DNA of 64,000 nt from an uncultured Spirochaetota bacterium. Its GTDB lineage: Bacteria > Spirochaetota > UBA4802 > UBA5550. Location: assembly GCA_937872225.1 (NCBI GenBank), contig CALMRZ010000081.1:1-64000 (forward strand). Direction: 5' to 3'. Made by a program: the position numbers and the translations under genes. Below the pieces are notes generated by a model, which saw nothing but the letters and a program-made list of their open reading frames with translations, was not told where the DNA came from and did not search any database. Below, piece by piece: positions 41,706-50,403 of the stretch. Within the stretch, counting starts at the first letter, position 1; each line of letters begins with the position of its first letter.

Positions 41706-43117
41706 CGGGTGCCTTCCTTGGTGTCTTCGAGGACGATCCCCTTTTCCGTAAGCTCTGCGCGGATCTCATCGGCGCGCTTGAAGTTCCTGTCTTTCTTTGC
41801 CTGGATCCGCTCGGCGATCATCGACTCTACCCAGGAGGCGTCTATGTCCGTCTTTGCCGGCCGGGCATAGAATATGACACCCAGGACCGAATCGATTTTT
41901 TTCAGGACCCCCATGATCATGTCCGCGTCGGAGCGGCTGAGGCGCTCTTCGTTTATCATGGTGTTCACACGGTGCAGGAACTCGAAGAAGACACCCAGGC
42001 CGCGGGATATGTTAAGGTCGTCATCCACCGCTTCCGTGAATCCCGCGATCATCTCCTCCGCCAGCTTTACCGCATCGGGACTGGTGCCGCCGTCTTGATG
42101 GATGTCCTTGAGGCGCACGATGAGGTTGTCGATCCTCTCGAGCGCCTGGTCGGCCTGGCCGATGCCTTCAAGGGTGAAGTTGAACTGCTTCCGGTAATGC
42201 GCCGAGACGAGAAGATAGCGGATCGACCGCGGCGAATAGCCTTTATCAAGGAGATCGCGGAGGGTGTAGAAGTTCCCCAGCGATTTCGACATCTTGGTGC
42301 CGTTGACCAGGAGATGCTCGGCGTGGATCCAGTGCCGCACGAACCTCTCGTCGTAGGCCGCCTCGCTCTGGGCGATTTCATTCTCGTGGTGGGGGAACAC
42401 CAGGTCAACGCCGCCGGTGTGTATGTCGATGGTCGTTCCGAATATCTTCCGTATCATGGCGGAGCACTCGATGTGCCAGCCGGGCCTCCCCTTGCCGAAG
42501 GGCGTTTCCCAGTAGATTTCGTTCTCCTTCGGCGCCTTCCAGAGTGCGAAATCGCGCACGTCGTCCTTGGTGTATTCGTCGGTGTCGTATCGGAGGCCGG
42601 TTTTTATCTCGCGGGTATCAAGGCGCGAAAGTCTTCCGTACTTGTGGAATTTCGCGATGCTGAAATAGAGTGAGCCGTCCTTTTCGTACACGTAACCCTT
42701 CGCGCGCAGGTTTTCAATGATATCGATCATCGCGTCGATGGATTCGGTCGCCTTCGGCATGTGCTCCACGGGCTCGATGTTGAGGCACTTCAGGTCTTCC
42801 AGAAAGATGGCCGTGTAGCGGCCCGTGTATTCCTGGAGGCTTATGCCCTCGCTGTTGGCGCCGGCGATGATCTTGTCTTCGACATCCGTTATGTTCATGG
42901 CATGGTTCACCTTGTAGCCCCTGAACTTCAAGTATCTTCGCAGCAGGTCATTGAAGATAAAGGTGCGGAAGTTGCCGATATGGGAATAGCTGTAAACGGT
43001 GGGGCCGCATGAGTATATGGTGACAGGGGGATAATCTTCTATTCGTTCCTTCCGGACGCCCCCGGGGACCAGTTCGTCCTGCGTGCCGGTGAGGGTGTTA
43101 TAAATTGAAAGGGCCAT
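41687..43117 (-). CDS. cysS: Cysteinyl-tRNA synthetase
   Basis: A class I synthetase of 476 residues. The HIGH motif is HIGN in YSCGPTVYSYSHIGN, which also contains a Zn-binding Cys, and KMSKSLGN is the second signature. Further Zn ligands appear in WHIECSAM and HHENEIAQSE. The C-terminal DALR-type anticodon region is present and the length is typical. It overlaps rlmB; this cysS-rlmB order is found in many bacteria. The gap 43118-43259 upstream shows nothing. Confidence 0.97.
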   Translation of the reverse strand: MALSIYNTLTGTQDELVPGGVRKERIEDYPPVTIYSCGPTVYSYSHIGNFRTFIFNDLLRRYLKFRGYKVNHAMNITDVEDKIIAGANSEGISLQEYTGRYTAIFLEDLKCLNIEPVEHMPKATESIDAMIDIIENLRAKGYVYEKDGSLYFSIAKFHKYGRLSRLDTREIKTGLRYDTDEYTKDDVRDFALWKAPKENEIYWETPFGKGRPGWHIECSAMIRKIFGTTIDIHTGGVDLVFPHHENEIAQSEAAYDERFVRHWIHAEHLLVNGTKMSKSLGNFYTLRDLLDKGYSPRSIRYLLVSAHYRKQFNFTLEGIGQADQALERIDNLIVRLKDIHQDGGTSPDAVKLAEEMIAGFTEAVDDDLNISRGLGVFFEFLHRVNTMINEERLSRSDADMIMGVLKKIDSVLGVIFYARPAKTDIDASWVESMIAERIQAKKDRNFKRADEIRAELTEKGIVLEDTKEGTRWKIKS

Positions 43118-43259
43118 GCCGGGATCCTCGGAAATAAATGGACGGAGTCGCGCGACGGGCCCGGGCCGTGAAGCCGCTCCCGCGCGGTGCGCCGTTACAG
43201 GTATGTCGCCATTTGTCGGGAGATGTTGTCAAACATTTTTTGGGAGGCTGCGGGGATGA

Positions 43260-43784
43260 TCACTTGCGCTTTTTTAAGTCGGCATCAACCGGGAATTCCG
43301 TCTCTTCCACTTCTTCGAACTCCAGCTCCCGCTCGGCCCTGTCCGTGATGGTGGCGCTCAGGGTCTGCATGAGCACTTCGGGCGAGACCTTGATCTTCTT
43401 GAGCTCCTCCTCGTCGGCCGACAGGTGGGCGAGGAGGAGGTGAAGCTTCTTGATATAGTCGATCAGCTCTTTGAGCTTCTTGTTCTTACGGTCGATCTTG
43501 GCCCGCGCGTCGGTGATGACTTTCTTCAGGAGCTCGCCCTGCTGGTGAAGCTTTTTTTGAAGCTGCATCGCCATTTCGTAGTATTCCTTGTTTACCTTCT
43601 GGAAATCGATGCGGGCGAGGATTATTTCATCGGACTCGCTGCTCTTGTCGATGGATTCGATGATTTCATTCAGCTCTTTGATGGAAAAAAGGTCCTCGGT
43701 GGAGGTCTGGATCCATTTTTTCCCGTCCGCATCGGTGTATTCGGTTAAATCGGGTATCCCGGCCTTTTTGGTGGTCTTTTTCAT
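43260..43784 (-). CDS. Coiled-coil protein of unknown function
   Basis: A 174-residue soluble protein. The first 60 residues contain an EYTDADGKKWIQTSTEDLFSI patch, and residues 60-125 are a charged coiled coil (KEYYEMAMQLQKKLHQQGELL, KIDRKNKKLKELIDYIKKL). An acidic tail ends in a Lys/Arg cluster. I do not recognise a family. Its position upstream of cysS on the same strand suggests a transcript of housekeeping genes. The 249-base gap beyond it (43785-44033) holds a CCGGTAATAACCGG hairpin with Ts (about 43843-43866) but no gene. Confidence 0.7.
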   Translation of the reverse strand: MKKTTKKAGIPDLTEYTDADGKKWIQTSTEDLFSIKELNEIIESIDKSSESDEIILARIDFQKVNKEYYEMAMQLQKKLHQQGELLKKVITDARAKIDRKNKKLKELIDYIKKLHLLLAHLSADEEELKKIKVSPEVLMQTLSATITDRAERELEFEEVEETEFPVDADLKKRK

Positions 43785-44033
43785 TGAAATTCGTTCCGGT
43801 CCTGTCTACTAGATACTATCGGTATATTCATCGACAACGCTTACCGGTAATAACCGGCCTTTTTTGTTGCCAGTGCCAGCCGGTAATATAATTGACATAA
43901 ATGGAGTTCTATCTGTTATTGAAACAGCATTTTTTATATGGACATTGTTTAGGGCCATTTTGCCCTGCCGGTCAATTAAAAAAATGATTTTTTTCAATTA
44001 ATAATCAGTAATAATCAGCCGGAATATGGCATT

Positions 44034-44954
44034 ATGAATATACCAGAGCGAGTGATAGACGCCCTCCGGGAGTGGGGGGAGGTCAAAGAATCGGAGCCTC
44101 TCAGGCACTACACGACCTATAAAACAGGCGGCCCCGCCGATGCGCTGGTGCTTCCCCGCGACAATGCATCGGTGCCCCGTATCGTATCCCTGGTGCGCAG
44201 TGAAAAACTCCCCCTGACCGTGATAGGGGGCGGTTCAAATCTCCTGGTGAGCGACCGCGGCATAGAGGGAGTGGTGATGCGCATCTGTGAAGACGGCTCA
44301 CGACGACCGAAAATGGCCGTTCTTGAAGACGGTACGGTTTACGCCGACGCCATGGCGGGCAAGGAGAGCCTCATAGAGTTTGTCATTGCGTCCGGATTCG
44401 GCGGGATCGAGTTCATGGCGGGCATCCCCGGCTGCATTGGGGGCGGCATCATGATGAATGCCGGCACTTTCATGGGGTCCTTTGCCGGGGTCCTCATGGA
44501 TGTAGATATTGTTGACGGTCGGGGCTCCAGGCGCGTTGTCGCGATAGATTCATCAATGTCTTCATACCGGCATATGGATATCGGTGATGACGTCATCATC
44601 ACCGGCGCCCGTTTCAGGTTTCCCGCCGCCGATGACCCTGCCGGCGTCAGGGCAAAAGTCGAGGAGATACTGGCTGACCGGCGGAACAAGCATCCCCTGG
44701 AATATCCTTCCGCGGGGTCCGTGTTCAAGAATCCCCAAGGACATTCGTCCTGGAAGCTGATCAACGACGCCGGCCTCAAGGGAAAAACCGTCGGCGGGGC
44801 CCGCGTTTCCGATCTGCACACGAACTTCATCATCAATGCCGGCAATGCCACGTCGGACGATATACGGAACCTGATAGACCTCGTCCGCGAAACGGTATAT
44901 AATAAATTCGGGATCCGGCTGGAGCCGGAAGTTAAGATGCTCGGCTTGTTTTAA
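44034..44954 (+). CDS. murB: UDP-N-acetylenolpyruvoylglucosamine reductase
   Basis: An FAD enzyme that reduces UDP-GlcNAc-enolpyruvate to UDP-MurNAc in peptidoglycan synthesis. The 306-residue protein is a type II MurB. It has the FAD phosphate loop TVIGGGSNLLVSD, the MAGIPGCIGGGIMMNAG segment, the catalytic Ser in PSAGSVFKNP and a C-terminal EPEVKMLG with the acidic residue. There is no strong ribosome site before the ATG. Three bases separate it from the exonuclease gene. Confidence 0.96.
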   Translation: MNIPERVIDALREWGEVKESEPLRHYTTYKTGGPADALVLPRDNASVPRIVSLVRSEKLPLTVIGGGSNLLVSDRGIEGVVMRICEDGSRRPKMAVLEDGTVYADAMAGKESLIEFVIASGFGGIEFMAGIPGCIGGGIMMNAGTFMGSFAGVLMDVDIVDGRGSRRVVAIDSSMSSYRHMDIGDDVIITGARFRFPAADDPAGVRAKVEEILADRRNKHPLEYPSAGSVFKNPQGHSSWKLINDAGLKGKTVGGARVSDLHTNFIINAGNATSDDIRNLIDLVRETVYNKFGIRLEPEVKMLGLF

Positions 44955-44957
44955 GCC

Positions 44958-45776
44958 ATGATTGACACCCGCAAAAGCATTTCCGAAACCATATTCTGCG
45001 CCCTGGACCTGGAAACGACGGGGACCAATGCCGCTCTGCACATGATTGTCGAAGTTGGCATCGTGCGCTTTACCATTGACCGGATCATTGAAACCTATGA
45101 AAGCCTGGTGAACCCGGGCGTGAAGATACCCGGGGATGTCGCAGCCATTCACGGTATCAGTGACGATATGGTGCGGGGTGCGCCTCGCATAACGGACATT
45201 CTCGGCGACATATCGCGCGTTATCAGGGATTCGGTCCTCGTTATCCATAATCCCGGCTTCGATCTCTCCTTCCTGGGATGGGCCTTCCTGAAAGGAGGGC
45301 GCGTTTCGCCGAGGATGGAGGCTGTGGACACGGTCCGCATCGCGCGCCGGGCATGGCCCGGGCTGAAGAACTACAAGCTGGAAACAATCTGCGAGCACCT
45401 GCGGCTGAACATGACACCGCACCGGGCGATACCCGACGCCATGGCGTGCATGGAGGTGTTCCGCAGCGCGGTCAGGAAGGAAGACCGCGCGGGCCGCTGG
45501 GTGATGGACGACCTTATCGGCTACCATGGAAACCTGATCCGCTTCATCAGGGTCAAGGGGAAGAGGATTACCGAAAAAGGGAAGGCCCTGATGGGTCTGC
45601 GTCTGGGAGCAAAGGCCGAGATCACCTATGAGGACCACTCGGGTTCGGTCACCGTCAGGACAATACTGCCCATCGAGTTCATCACTGCCGACGGCGAAGC
45701 CTATGTGCTGGCCCACTGTTACCTGAGGGATGACCGGAGATATTTCAATATGAGCCGCATAATCGACATCAAGTGA
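44958..45776 (+). CDS. DnaQ-type 3'-5' exonuclease fused to a C-terminal WYL-like domain
   Basis: A 272-residue protein. Residues 10-180 are a DEDDh exonuclease: Exo I ALDLETTG (15-22), Exo II VIHNPGFDLSFLG and Exo III HRAIPDAMAC. The C-terminal 75 residues (ITYEDHSGSVTVRTILPIEFI, then EAYVLAHCYLRDDRRYFNMSRI) match the WYL fold pattern of a strand pair, a P-x-x-[FL] turn and a terminal R-x-F-x-x-x-R-I. WYL domains bind nucleic acid or nucleotides and are common in DNA-repair and defence regulators. This is therefore more likely a stand-alone repair or nucleic-acid-turnover nuclease than the replicative epsilon subunit. It is probably cotranscribed with murB. Confidence 0.85.
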   Translation: MIDTRKSISETIFCALDLETTGTNAALHMIVEVGIVRFTIDRIIETYESLVNPGVKIPGDVAAIHGISDDMVRGAPRITDILGDISRVIRDSVLVIHNPGFDLSFLGWAFLKGGRVSPRMEAVDTVRIARRAWPGLKNYKLETICEHLRLNMTPHRAIPDAMACMEVFRSAVRKEDRAGRWVMDDLIGYHGNLIRFIRVKGKRITEKGKALMGLRLGAKAEITYEDHSGSVTVRTILPIEFITADGEAYVLAHCYLRDDRRYFNMSRIIDIK

Positions 45777-45819
45777 CGCGACCCGATTCCAGGGATGACC
45801 GCCGTCCTCGGGACCCGCG

Positions 45820-47592
45820 TTACCACTTGTTGTAGATGTTGAAGTACAGGTATCCCTCGTGTCTCTTGGTCGACAGAAGGTAGTCCCATCCGTATTGCAG
45901 GTAGAGCTCAAAATGATCGATGATCAGGATGCGCACCGTGGGGCCGCCGACCACCGCGAATTGGGCCCCCTTGATGTCGCGCCCCGATCCTTCGAAGAGC
46001 GTCATGTCGAAGAAAACGCCGACATACAGAAAGTCCTGGTACACTGATATGCGGTATTCATTGGCGATGGAAAGGGCGTTCCGGGAGAAATACGCCCATC
46101 TCTGCAGGCCCATGAAATTAAGGCTGCTTACGGATGATTCCTTGTAAAACGGCGTATCGCCATAGGCAAACTGATAGGTGATGCCGCCGGAATATATGCT
46201 GTGGTCCTTGAATTCATAATCGAAGTTTCCAAGAAGCCGGATGGTATGAAAATATTTTTCCATGATGTAAAAGTCATATGCCAGGGCAATGTCTTTTTTA
46301 AGCCTGTTTTTCCTCAGTTCGTATACTTTTCCGCTTTTTTTACTGAAGTCGTAAATAAGGCCAACTTCAAGATAGGCGTAGGTGTCAACGTGATTGTCCA
46401 CCTTGCGTAAAAAGGTCACCATGTCATTGAGCGCCTTTGACTTCTCATACGAGTTGCCTCCGAATACGATCTGTGAGGGAAGAAACTGCAGAAAGAAGAA
46501 GGGATTCTTTTTACTGTTGAAGATAAAGGCGGATTCAACGCCGACGCCGGTATATATGTTGAATTTTTTCAACAGGGTTATACCCGGGGCAAGCATGGCG
46601 TTCAGCAGGAGAAAGCTGTATTGCCTGAGGCCAAGGTCCGGCCGGGCTGCCTTGCTCTGATACAGGTCTATTCTCACCAGCGGGGTGAAAACATCCTTGA
46701 AGGTCGGCGTGAAGAAATAGTTCAGGTTAAGGTTGAAATATGTTTCACGGGGTGGCCGGGTGAATTTGCGGTCAAGACCGTACATGAACCCGGCAGAGGT
46801 TTCAGCCATGAAAAAATCCCCCTTCGATATCAGCCCGAGATGATAATACTTCAGATACGGGATAACGCCCTTGTAGTAGTTGATCTTTAAGCCGTAATCG
46901 AATTTATTCAGCGTCAATTTTTTACCGGCCGGTCTTTTCCTGTCCGTTCCGATAGTTTCCGACTCGGTTTTCTTGTCCCTTCCCAGGGTCTTGTCTTCCA
47001 GCTCCGGGATATCGCCCCTGGTGAAAATAATTATCAGGTCATACCGGGGGCTGTACCTGTCGAAGAAAGCGAGTTTCATCTTTCTCATGATTTCGAGGTT
47101 GAGGGCCCGGTCAATCTGCACCAGGGATGCGTCGTAATCCTTCACGGGCTTTAATTGCCATGTGACGTATTTCCATCGCTTGCCTCTTTTTAACTTCTCG
47201 ATATTCTCTTCAACGGCATAGTAGTTGAAGATCTTGTTCTTGAGCTTGAATACGATCTTGAGGTACAGTGTGGTGAAATCATCCATGTTAAGAAATATTA
47301 TTTTCCCGAGGGCCCCCTCGTCGACATAAATCTTCAGGAACGAATCGGTCTCTTCAATGAGATATACCTTGACCAGGGTATAGCCCGATCCGCTGTAGAA
47401 GGATATTATGGCGTCAGTGACTTCTTTCGAGGTCATCCGTCCGCGTTCATACCGCTCCAGGTTAAGCAGGCTGTACAGCTGGTCTTCGGTGTATATCTTC
47501 AGGCCGGATATTTCCAGTGTGCGCTGGTTTGGTAATGATGCATGGGGGAGACAGAGGAATATAAGAAGTGATATTGCAGCGCGTTTTGCCAT
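45820..47592 (-). CDS. Predicted outer-membrane protein with POTRA-like N-terminus and beta-barrel
   Basis: A 590-residue exported protein. After a signal peptide (residues 1-21, ending near SLP) comes a POTRA-like region (LEISGLKIYTEDQLYSLLNLERY, then a strand-helix repeat SGYTLVKVYLIEE with IYVDEGALGKIIFL) to about residue 170. The remaining 400 residues are aromatic-rich strands ending YLYFNIYNKW with a terminal Trp. This plan resembles Omp85/TamA/two-partner-secretion transporters, but no canonical barrel motif such as xRGF is obvious, so it may be a divergent member. The start codon directly abuts the ArsR stop (TAAATG), so the two are translationally coupled. Confidence 0.75.
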   Translation of the reverse strand: MAKRAAISLLIFLCLPHASLPNQRTLEISGLKIYTEDQLYSLLNLERYERGRMTSKEVTDAIISFYSGSGYTLVKVYLIEETDSFLKIYVDEGALGKIIFLNMDDFTTLYLKIVFKLKNKIFNYYAVEENIEKLKRGKRWKYVTWQLKPVKDYDASLVQIDRALNLEIMRKMKLAFFDRYSPRYDLIIIFTRGDIPELEDKTLGRDKKTESETIGTDRKRPAGKKLTLNKFDYGLKINYYKGVIPYLKYYHLGLISKGDFFMAETSAGFMYGLDRKFTRPPRETYFNLNLNYFFTPTFKDVFTPLVRIDLYQSKAARPDLGLRQYSFLLLNAMLAPGITLLKKFNIYTGVGVESAFIFNSKKNPFFFLQFLPSQIVFGGNSYEKSKALNDMVTFLRKVDNHVDTYAYLEVGLIYDFSKKSGKVYELRKNRLKKDIALAYDFYIMEKYFHTIRLLGNFDYEFKDHSIYSGGITYQFAYGDTPFYKESSVSSLNFMGLQRWAYFSRNALSIANEYRISVYQDFLYVGVFFDMTLFEGSGRDIKGAQFAVVGGPTVRILIIDHFELYLQYGWDYLLSTKRHEGYLYFNIYNKW

Positions 47593-47877
47593 TTAACAGA
47601 AGTTGTTTTTCAGGGTCTCCATCAGTTTGAGTATATTGTTGTCCTTGATAGAATAGAACATAAAGTTGGCTTCTTTGCGCCTGTCGATGATGTTGGCTTT
47701 CCTGAGAACGGTCAGGTGCTGTGAAATGTTGGATATGGTTGATCCGAACTGCTGTTCGATTTCACCGACGTTTTTTTCACCTTCCATCAGGAAACAGAGG
47801 ATCTTCATCCTGATGGGATGGGCTATTGATTTCAATAATTCAGTTACCGTGTCGACCTGCTGTTCGTTGAATTTCAT
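47593..47877 (-). CDS. ArsR-family transcriptional regulator
   Basis: A 94-residue winged-helix protein: SIAHPIRMKILCFLMEGEKNVGEI, the recognition helix STISNISQHLTVLRKANII and a RRKEANFMFYSI wing. The metal-sensing ELCVC motif of helix 3 is absent (it reads GEKNVGEIEQ), so the signal is probably not arsenic or cadmium; two Cys remain, at residue 38 and at the C-terminus (NNFC). It is the first gene of a two-gene unit with the POTRA/barrel protein. Upstream (47878-48015), ACAAGG and CCTTGT half-sites lie about 30 bases apart, a possible but weak operator. Confidence 0.88.
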   Translation of the reverse strand: MKFNEQQVDTVTELLKSIAHPIRMKILCFLMEGEKNVGEIEQQFGSTISNISQHLTVLRKANIIDRRKEANFMFYSIKDNNILKLMETLKNNFC

Positions 47878-48015
47878 TGGCGTGCCTGTACAAGGAATTT
47901 TAGTATTTTACAATCCTCTCATGTACCTTGTGTATGTCAATAATTTTTCATGGACGCGGCGAAATAGCGTGACACCCGTTTATGAAGACCCGCATGGCGT
48001 GTTTCCGCCGAATAA

Positions 48016-48318
48016 TTATGCGGATTTTTGATTAATAACGGTAATTATTTCCGGCGAGAAATAATCTATTATATTCAGCATGATAAGGATTTTTTCCAGT
48101 GTCAGAGAAAGGACCAGCTCCAGTTTGCCGCCGTTTCTTTCGATATTCTGCTTCGCATGGAGCAAAAATCCGATAAATGAGGAATGAATGTTTACCGTTT
48201 TACTTAAATCAAAAGTTATTGTTTCAACAGGTTTGACATATTTCAACCGGTCAACATAAGAAGAAACCTGTTCTATGCTGATGCTTTTGGGGAAATTCCA
48301 TGATTTATAATCATCCAT
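48016..48318 (-). CDS. STAS-like (anti-anti-sigma type) protein
   Basis: A 100-residue single-domain protein. FDLSKTVNIHSSFIGFLLHAKQNIERNGGKLELVL matches the STAS core, where the Ser pair after IH is the usual phosphorylation site, followed by LEKILIMLNIIDYF. Such proteins are kept inactive by kinase phosphorylation and reactivated by SpoIIE phosphatases, two of which are encoded in this window. No anti-sigma kinase is adjacent. AAGGAGG precedes the ATG. The 357-base gap upstream (48319-48675) is AT-rich and shows no gene. Confidence 0.75.
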   Translation of the reverse strand: MDDYKSWNFPKSISIEQVSSYVDRLKYVKPVETITFDLSKTVNIHSSFIGFLLHAKQNIERNGGKLELVLSLTLEKILIMLNIIDYFSPEIITVINQKSA

Positions 48319-48675
48319 GATTAACGATCCCTCCTTGGGGGGGGAATTTTTATTTCCATGTAATTATATCGACATAATTCATTAAATGCATTAGCAAAAT
48401 GATTGGAATTAAGGGTGCTTATTAAGTATTTACTACCTATACATTCCAGTGAATTATGACAAAAAATCAAGTTGTGTGCATTATTATAATTTCATTATAT
48501 ACCGTTTGGAGAAAAAAGTTTAGATGAATTGACCGGCCTGACTAATCGTTGTTATATTCTTTTTGCTGATTGTTGCTCTTGCGGGATAAAATTGCTTGAA
48601 AAAAGCCTGTTTCTCGCGACAGTGGTAACATTTTATTATAAATGTCTGCAGGGCCCATTAATAAGATATATAAAA

Positions 48676-50403
48676 ATGTACACATATTTAAAAAAGAAAG
48701 AACTCCACGGACCATCGTTAAAGGCTGATATGGCCCAGCTGAAAAAGCTCTTTATCATGCCTGATTCTCCTGACAAGTTTCTCGAATTCGGTACCGAACT
48801 GCTGGACCTGATCCATAATTTTTTCAAGGAGAAAGGCGGGATCCACAGCGAAATCCCCCTGTCGGAGCTGGAAAAAATTTTTTCCAATGTGAACATCCCC
48901 AAACGTCCTCAGCTTTTAAAGGATGTCCTCCTGGAAATAAAGAAGAAAATCATCGCGCACTCGGTAAAGGTCGGCAACCCGTATTATATCGGCCACATGA
49001 CCAGCGCGATACCGTATTTCATGATACTCCTGGAAATGATCATCGCGGCCCTGAACCAGAACCAGGTGAAGATCGAATCGGCCAAAGCGTCATCCTTCGT
49101 GGAAAGGGAACTCATCGGCTGGATGCACCGGCTGGTGTATAATAAAAATGCCAGCTTCTACAAAACCAACATTCAGCGGTGGGAGGTAGCCCTGGGCAAT
49201 GTCACCACCGACGGGACCATGGCGAACCTGACCGCCCTTCTTGTCGCACGGAACAAGGCCTTCCGGCCGGACGGTGATTTCCCCGGCATCCGGGTAGCCG
49301 GTTTGCATGAGGCCTTTCTCCACTACGGATACCGGAGGGCGGTCATCCTTGTTTCAAAAAGGGGCCATTATTCCATTGACAAGGTCGCCCGCACTATCGG
49401 CATCGGCAACGACAATGTCATCAAGATCCCGGTCAACTCGAAGAACAAGGTGGACATCATCGAGCTCGGAAGGATATGCAGGCAGATCAGGGACCACAAT
49501 GAACGCGGGCAGGACCGCATCAAGATCATGGCGATAGTCGGCATAGCCGGTACCACGGAAACCGGGAACATCGACAACCTGCAGGAAATAAGGACCATTG
49601 CCGACGAGTGCGGAGCCCATTTTCACGTTGATGCCGCCTGGGGAGGTTCGGTGCTGATAATCGACCAGCTCCGCTATTTTTTCAACGGGATACAGGAGTC
49701 CGACTCCGTCACTGTCGATGCGCACAAGCTGCTTTATTCGCCGGCGTCCATGGGCATGGTTCTTTTTAAAAACGAAACCGACCTCGATTACCTGAAGCAT
49801 TTCTCAAACTATATCATACGGCAGGATTCGGTGGACCTCGGGAGATTTACCGTGGAAGGCTCCCGGCCCTTTGCCGCCCTGAAGCCGTGGGCGACCTTCA
49901 AGATACTGGGGACCGACGGGTTCAGGCTCCTTTTCGAGCATGCCTTTGAGTTGACCTCGGTCCTCCGAGGGCTGGTGGAGATGCACTGCAATTTTGAGCC
50001 GATGAACCAGCCCGAGCTGTTCATCTTCAATTACCGGTTCGTCCCGAAAGAGGTCCAGGAAAAGATTGAAAAGCTCATGATGAAGATAAGCAGCGTGCGG
50101 CAGGACCTGCCGGAGCACCAGATACAGAATAAATGGCTCCGCCGCCTCCACAACATCAACAGCGTCCTCAACGAGTTGAACATCGAACTCCATAAAGAGC
50201 TGCGGGAAGACGATAACACCTTCGTGTCGAGGACCATGCTCGATTCGCCCATTTATTACTACCAGGATATCGTCGTCCTCAGGGCCATTACCATCAATCC
50301 CCTGACCACGCCTGAAATACTGAAGGAAATCATTGAACTCCAGAATACCCTCGGCAAGAAAATCTACAAAGCCCAGTTTGAAAGCCGCCTTGAGAAACTT
50401 TAA
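48676..50403 (+). CDS. panP: PLP-dependent group II decarboxylase, PanP-like aspartate 1-decarboxylase
   Basis: A 575-residue protein. Glutamate/aspartate decarboxylase signatures are HVDAAWGGSVLI and the PLP-binding Lys351 in TVDAHKLLYSP. The N-terminal stretch (YYIGHMTSAIPYFMILLEMIIAALNQNQVK) and the RGHYSIDKVARTIGIG segment agree best with the PanP type that makes beta-alanine for pantothenate, rather than with glutamate decarboxylase; this is by family resemblance. The frame opens at 48529, but the first 49 codons look non-coding, so ATG 48676 is preferred. It overlaps the next gene by 14 bases. Confidence 0.8.
   Translation: MYTYLKKKELHGPSLKADMAQLKKLFIMPDSPDKFLEFGTELLDLIHNFFKEKGGIHSEIPLSELEKIFSNVNIPKRPQLLKDVLLEIKKKIIAHSVKVGNPYYIGHMTSAIPYFMILLEMIIAALNQNQVKIESAKASSFVERELIGWMHRLVYNKNASFYKTNIQRWEVALGNVTTDGTMANLTALLVARNKAFRPDGDFPGIRVAGLHEAFLHYGYRRAVILVSKRGHYSIDKVARTIGIGNDNVIKIPVNSKNKVDIIELGRICRQIRDHNERGQDRIKIMAIVGIAGTTETGNIDNLQEIRTIADECGAHFHVDAAWGGSVLIIDQLRYFFNGIQESDSVTVDAHKLLYSPASMGMVLFKNETDLDYLKHFSNYIIRQDSVDLGRFTVEGSRPFAALKPWATFKILGTDGFRLLFEHAFELTSVLRGLVEMHCNFEPMNQPELFIFNYRFVPKEVQEKIEKLMMKISSVRQDLPEHQIQNKWLRRLHNINSVLNELNIELHKELREDDNTFVSRTMLDSPIYYYQDIVVLRAITINPLTTPEILKEIIELQNTLGKKIYKAQFESRLEKL

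Noticed and set aside
43809-43997. A 62-codon minus-strand frame before murB
   Set aside because: No ribosome site; it spans a hairpin and a likely promoter region.
44562-45911. A 449-codon minus-strand frame opposite murB and the exonuclease gene
   Set aside because: It covers two well-supported genes, has no ribosome site and no recognisable motif.
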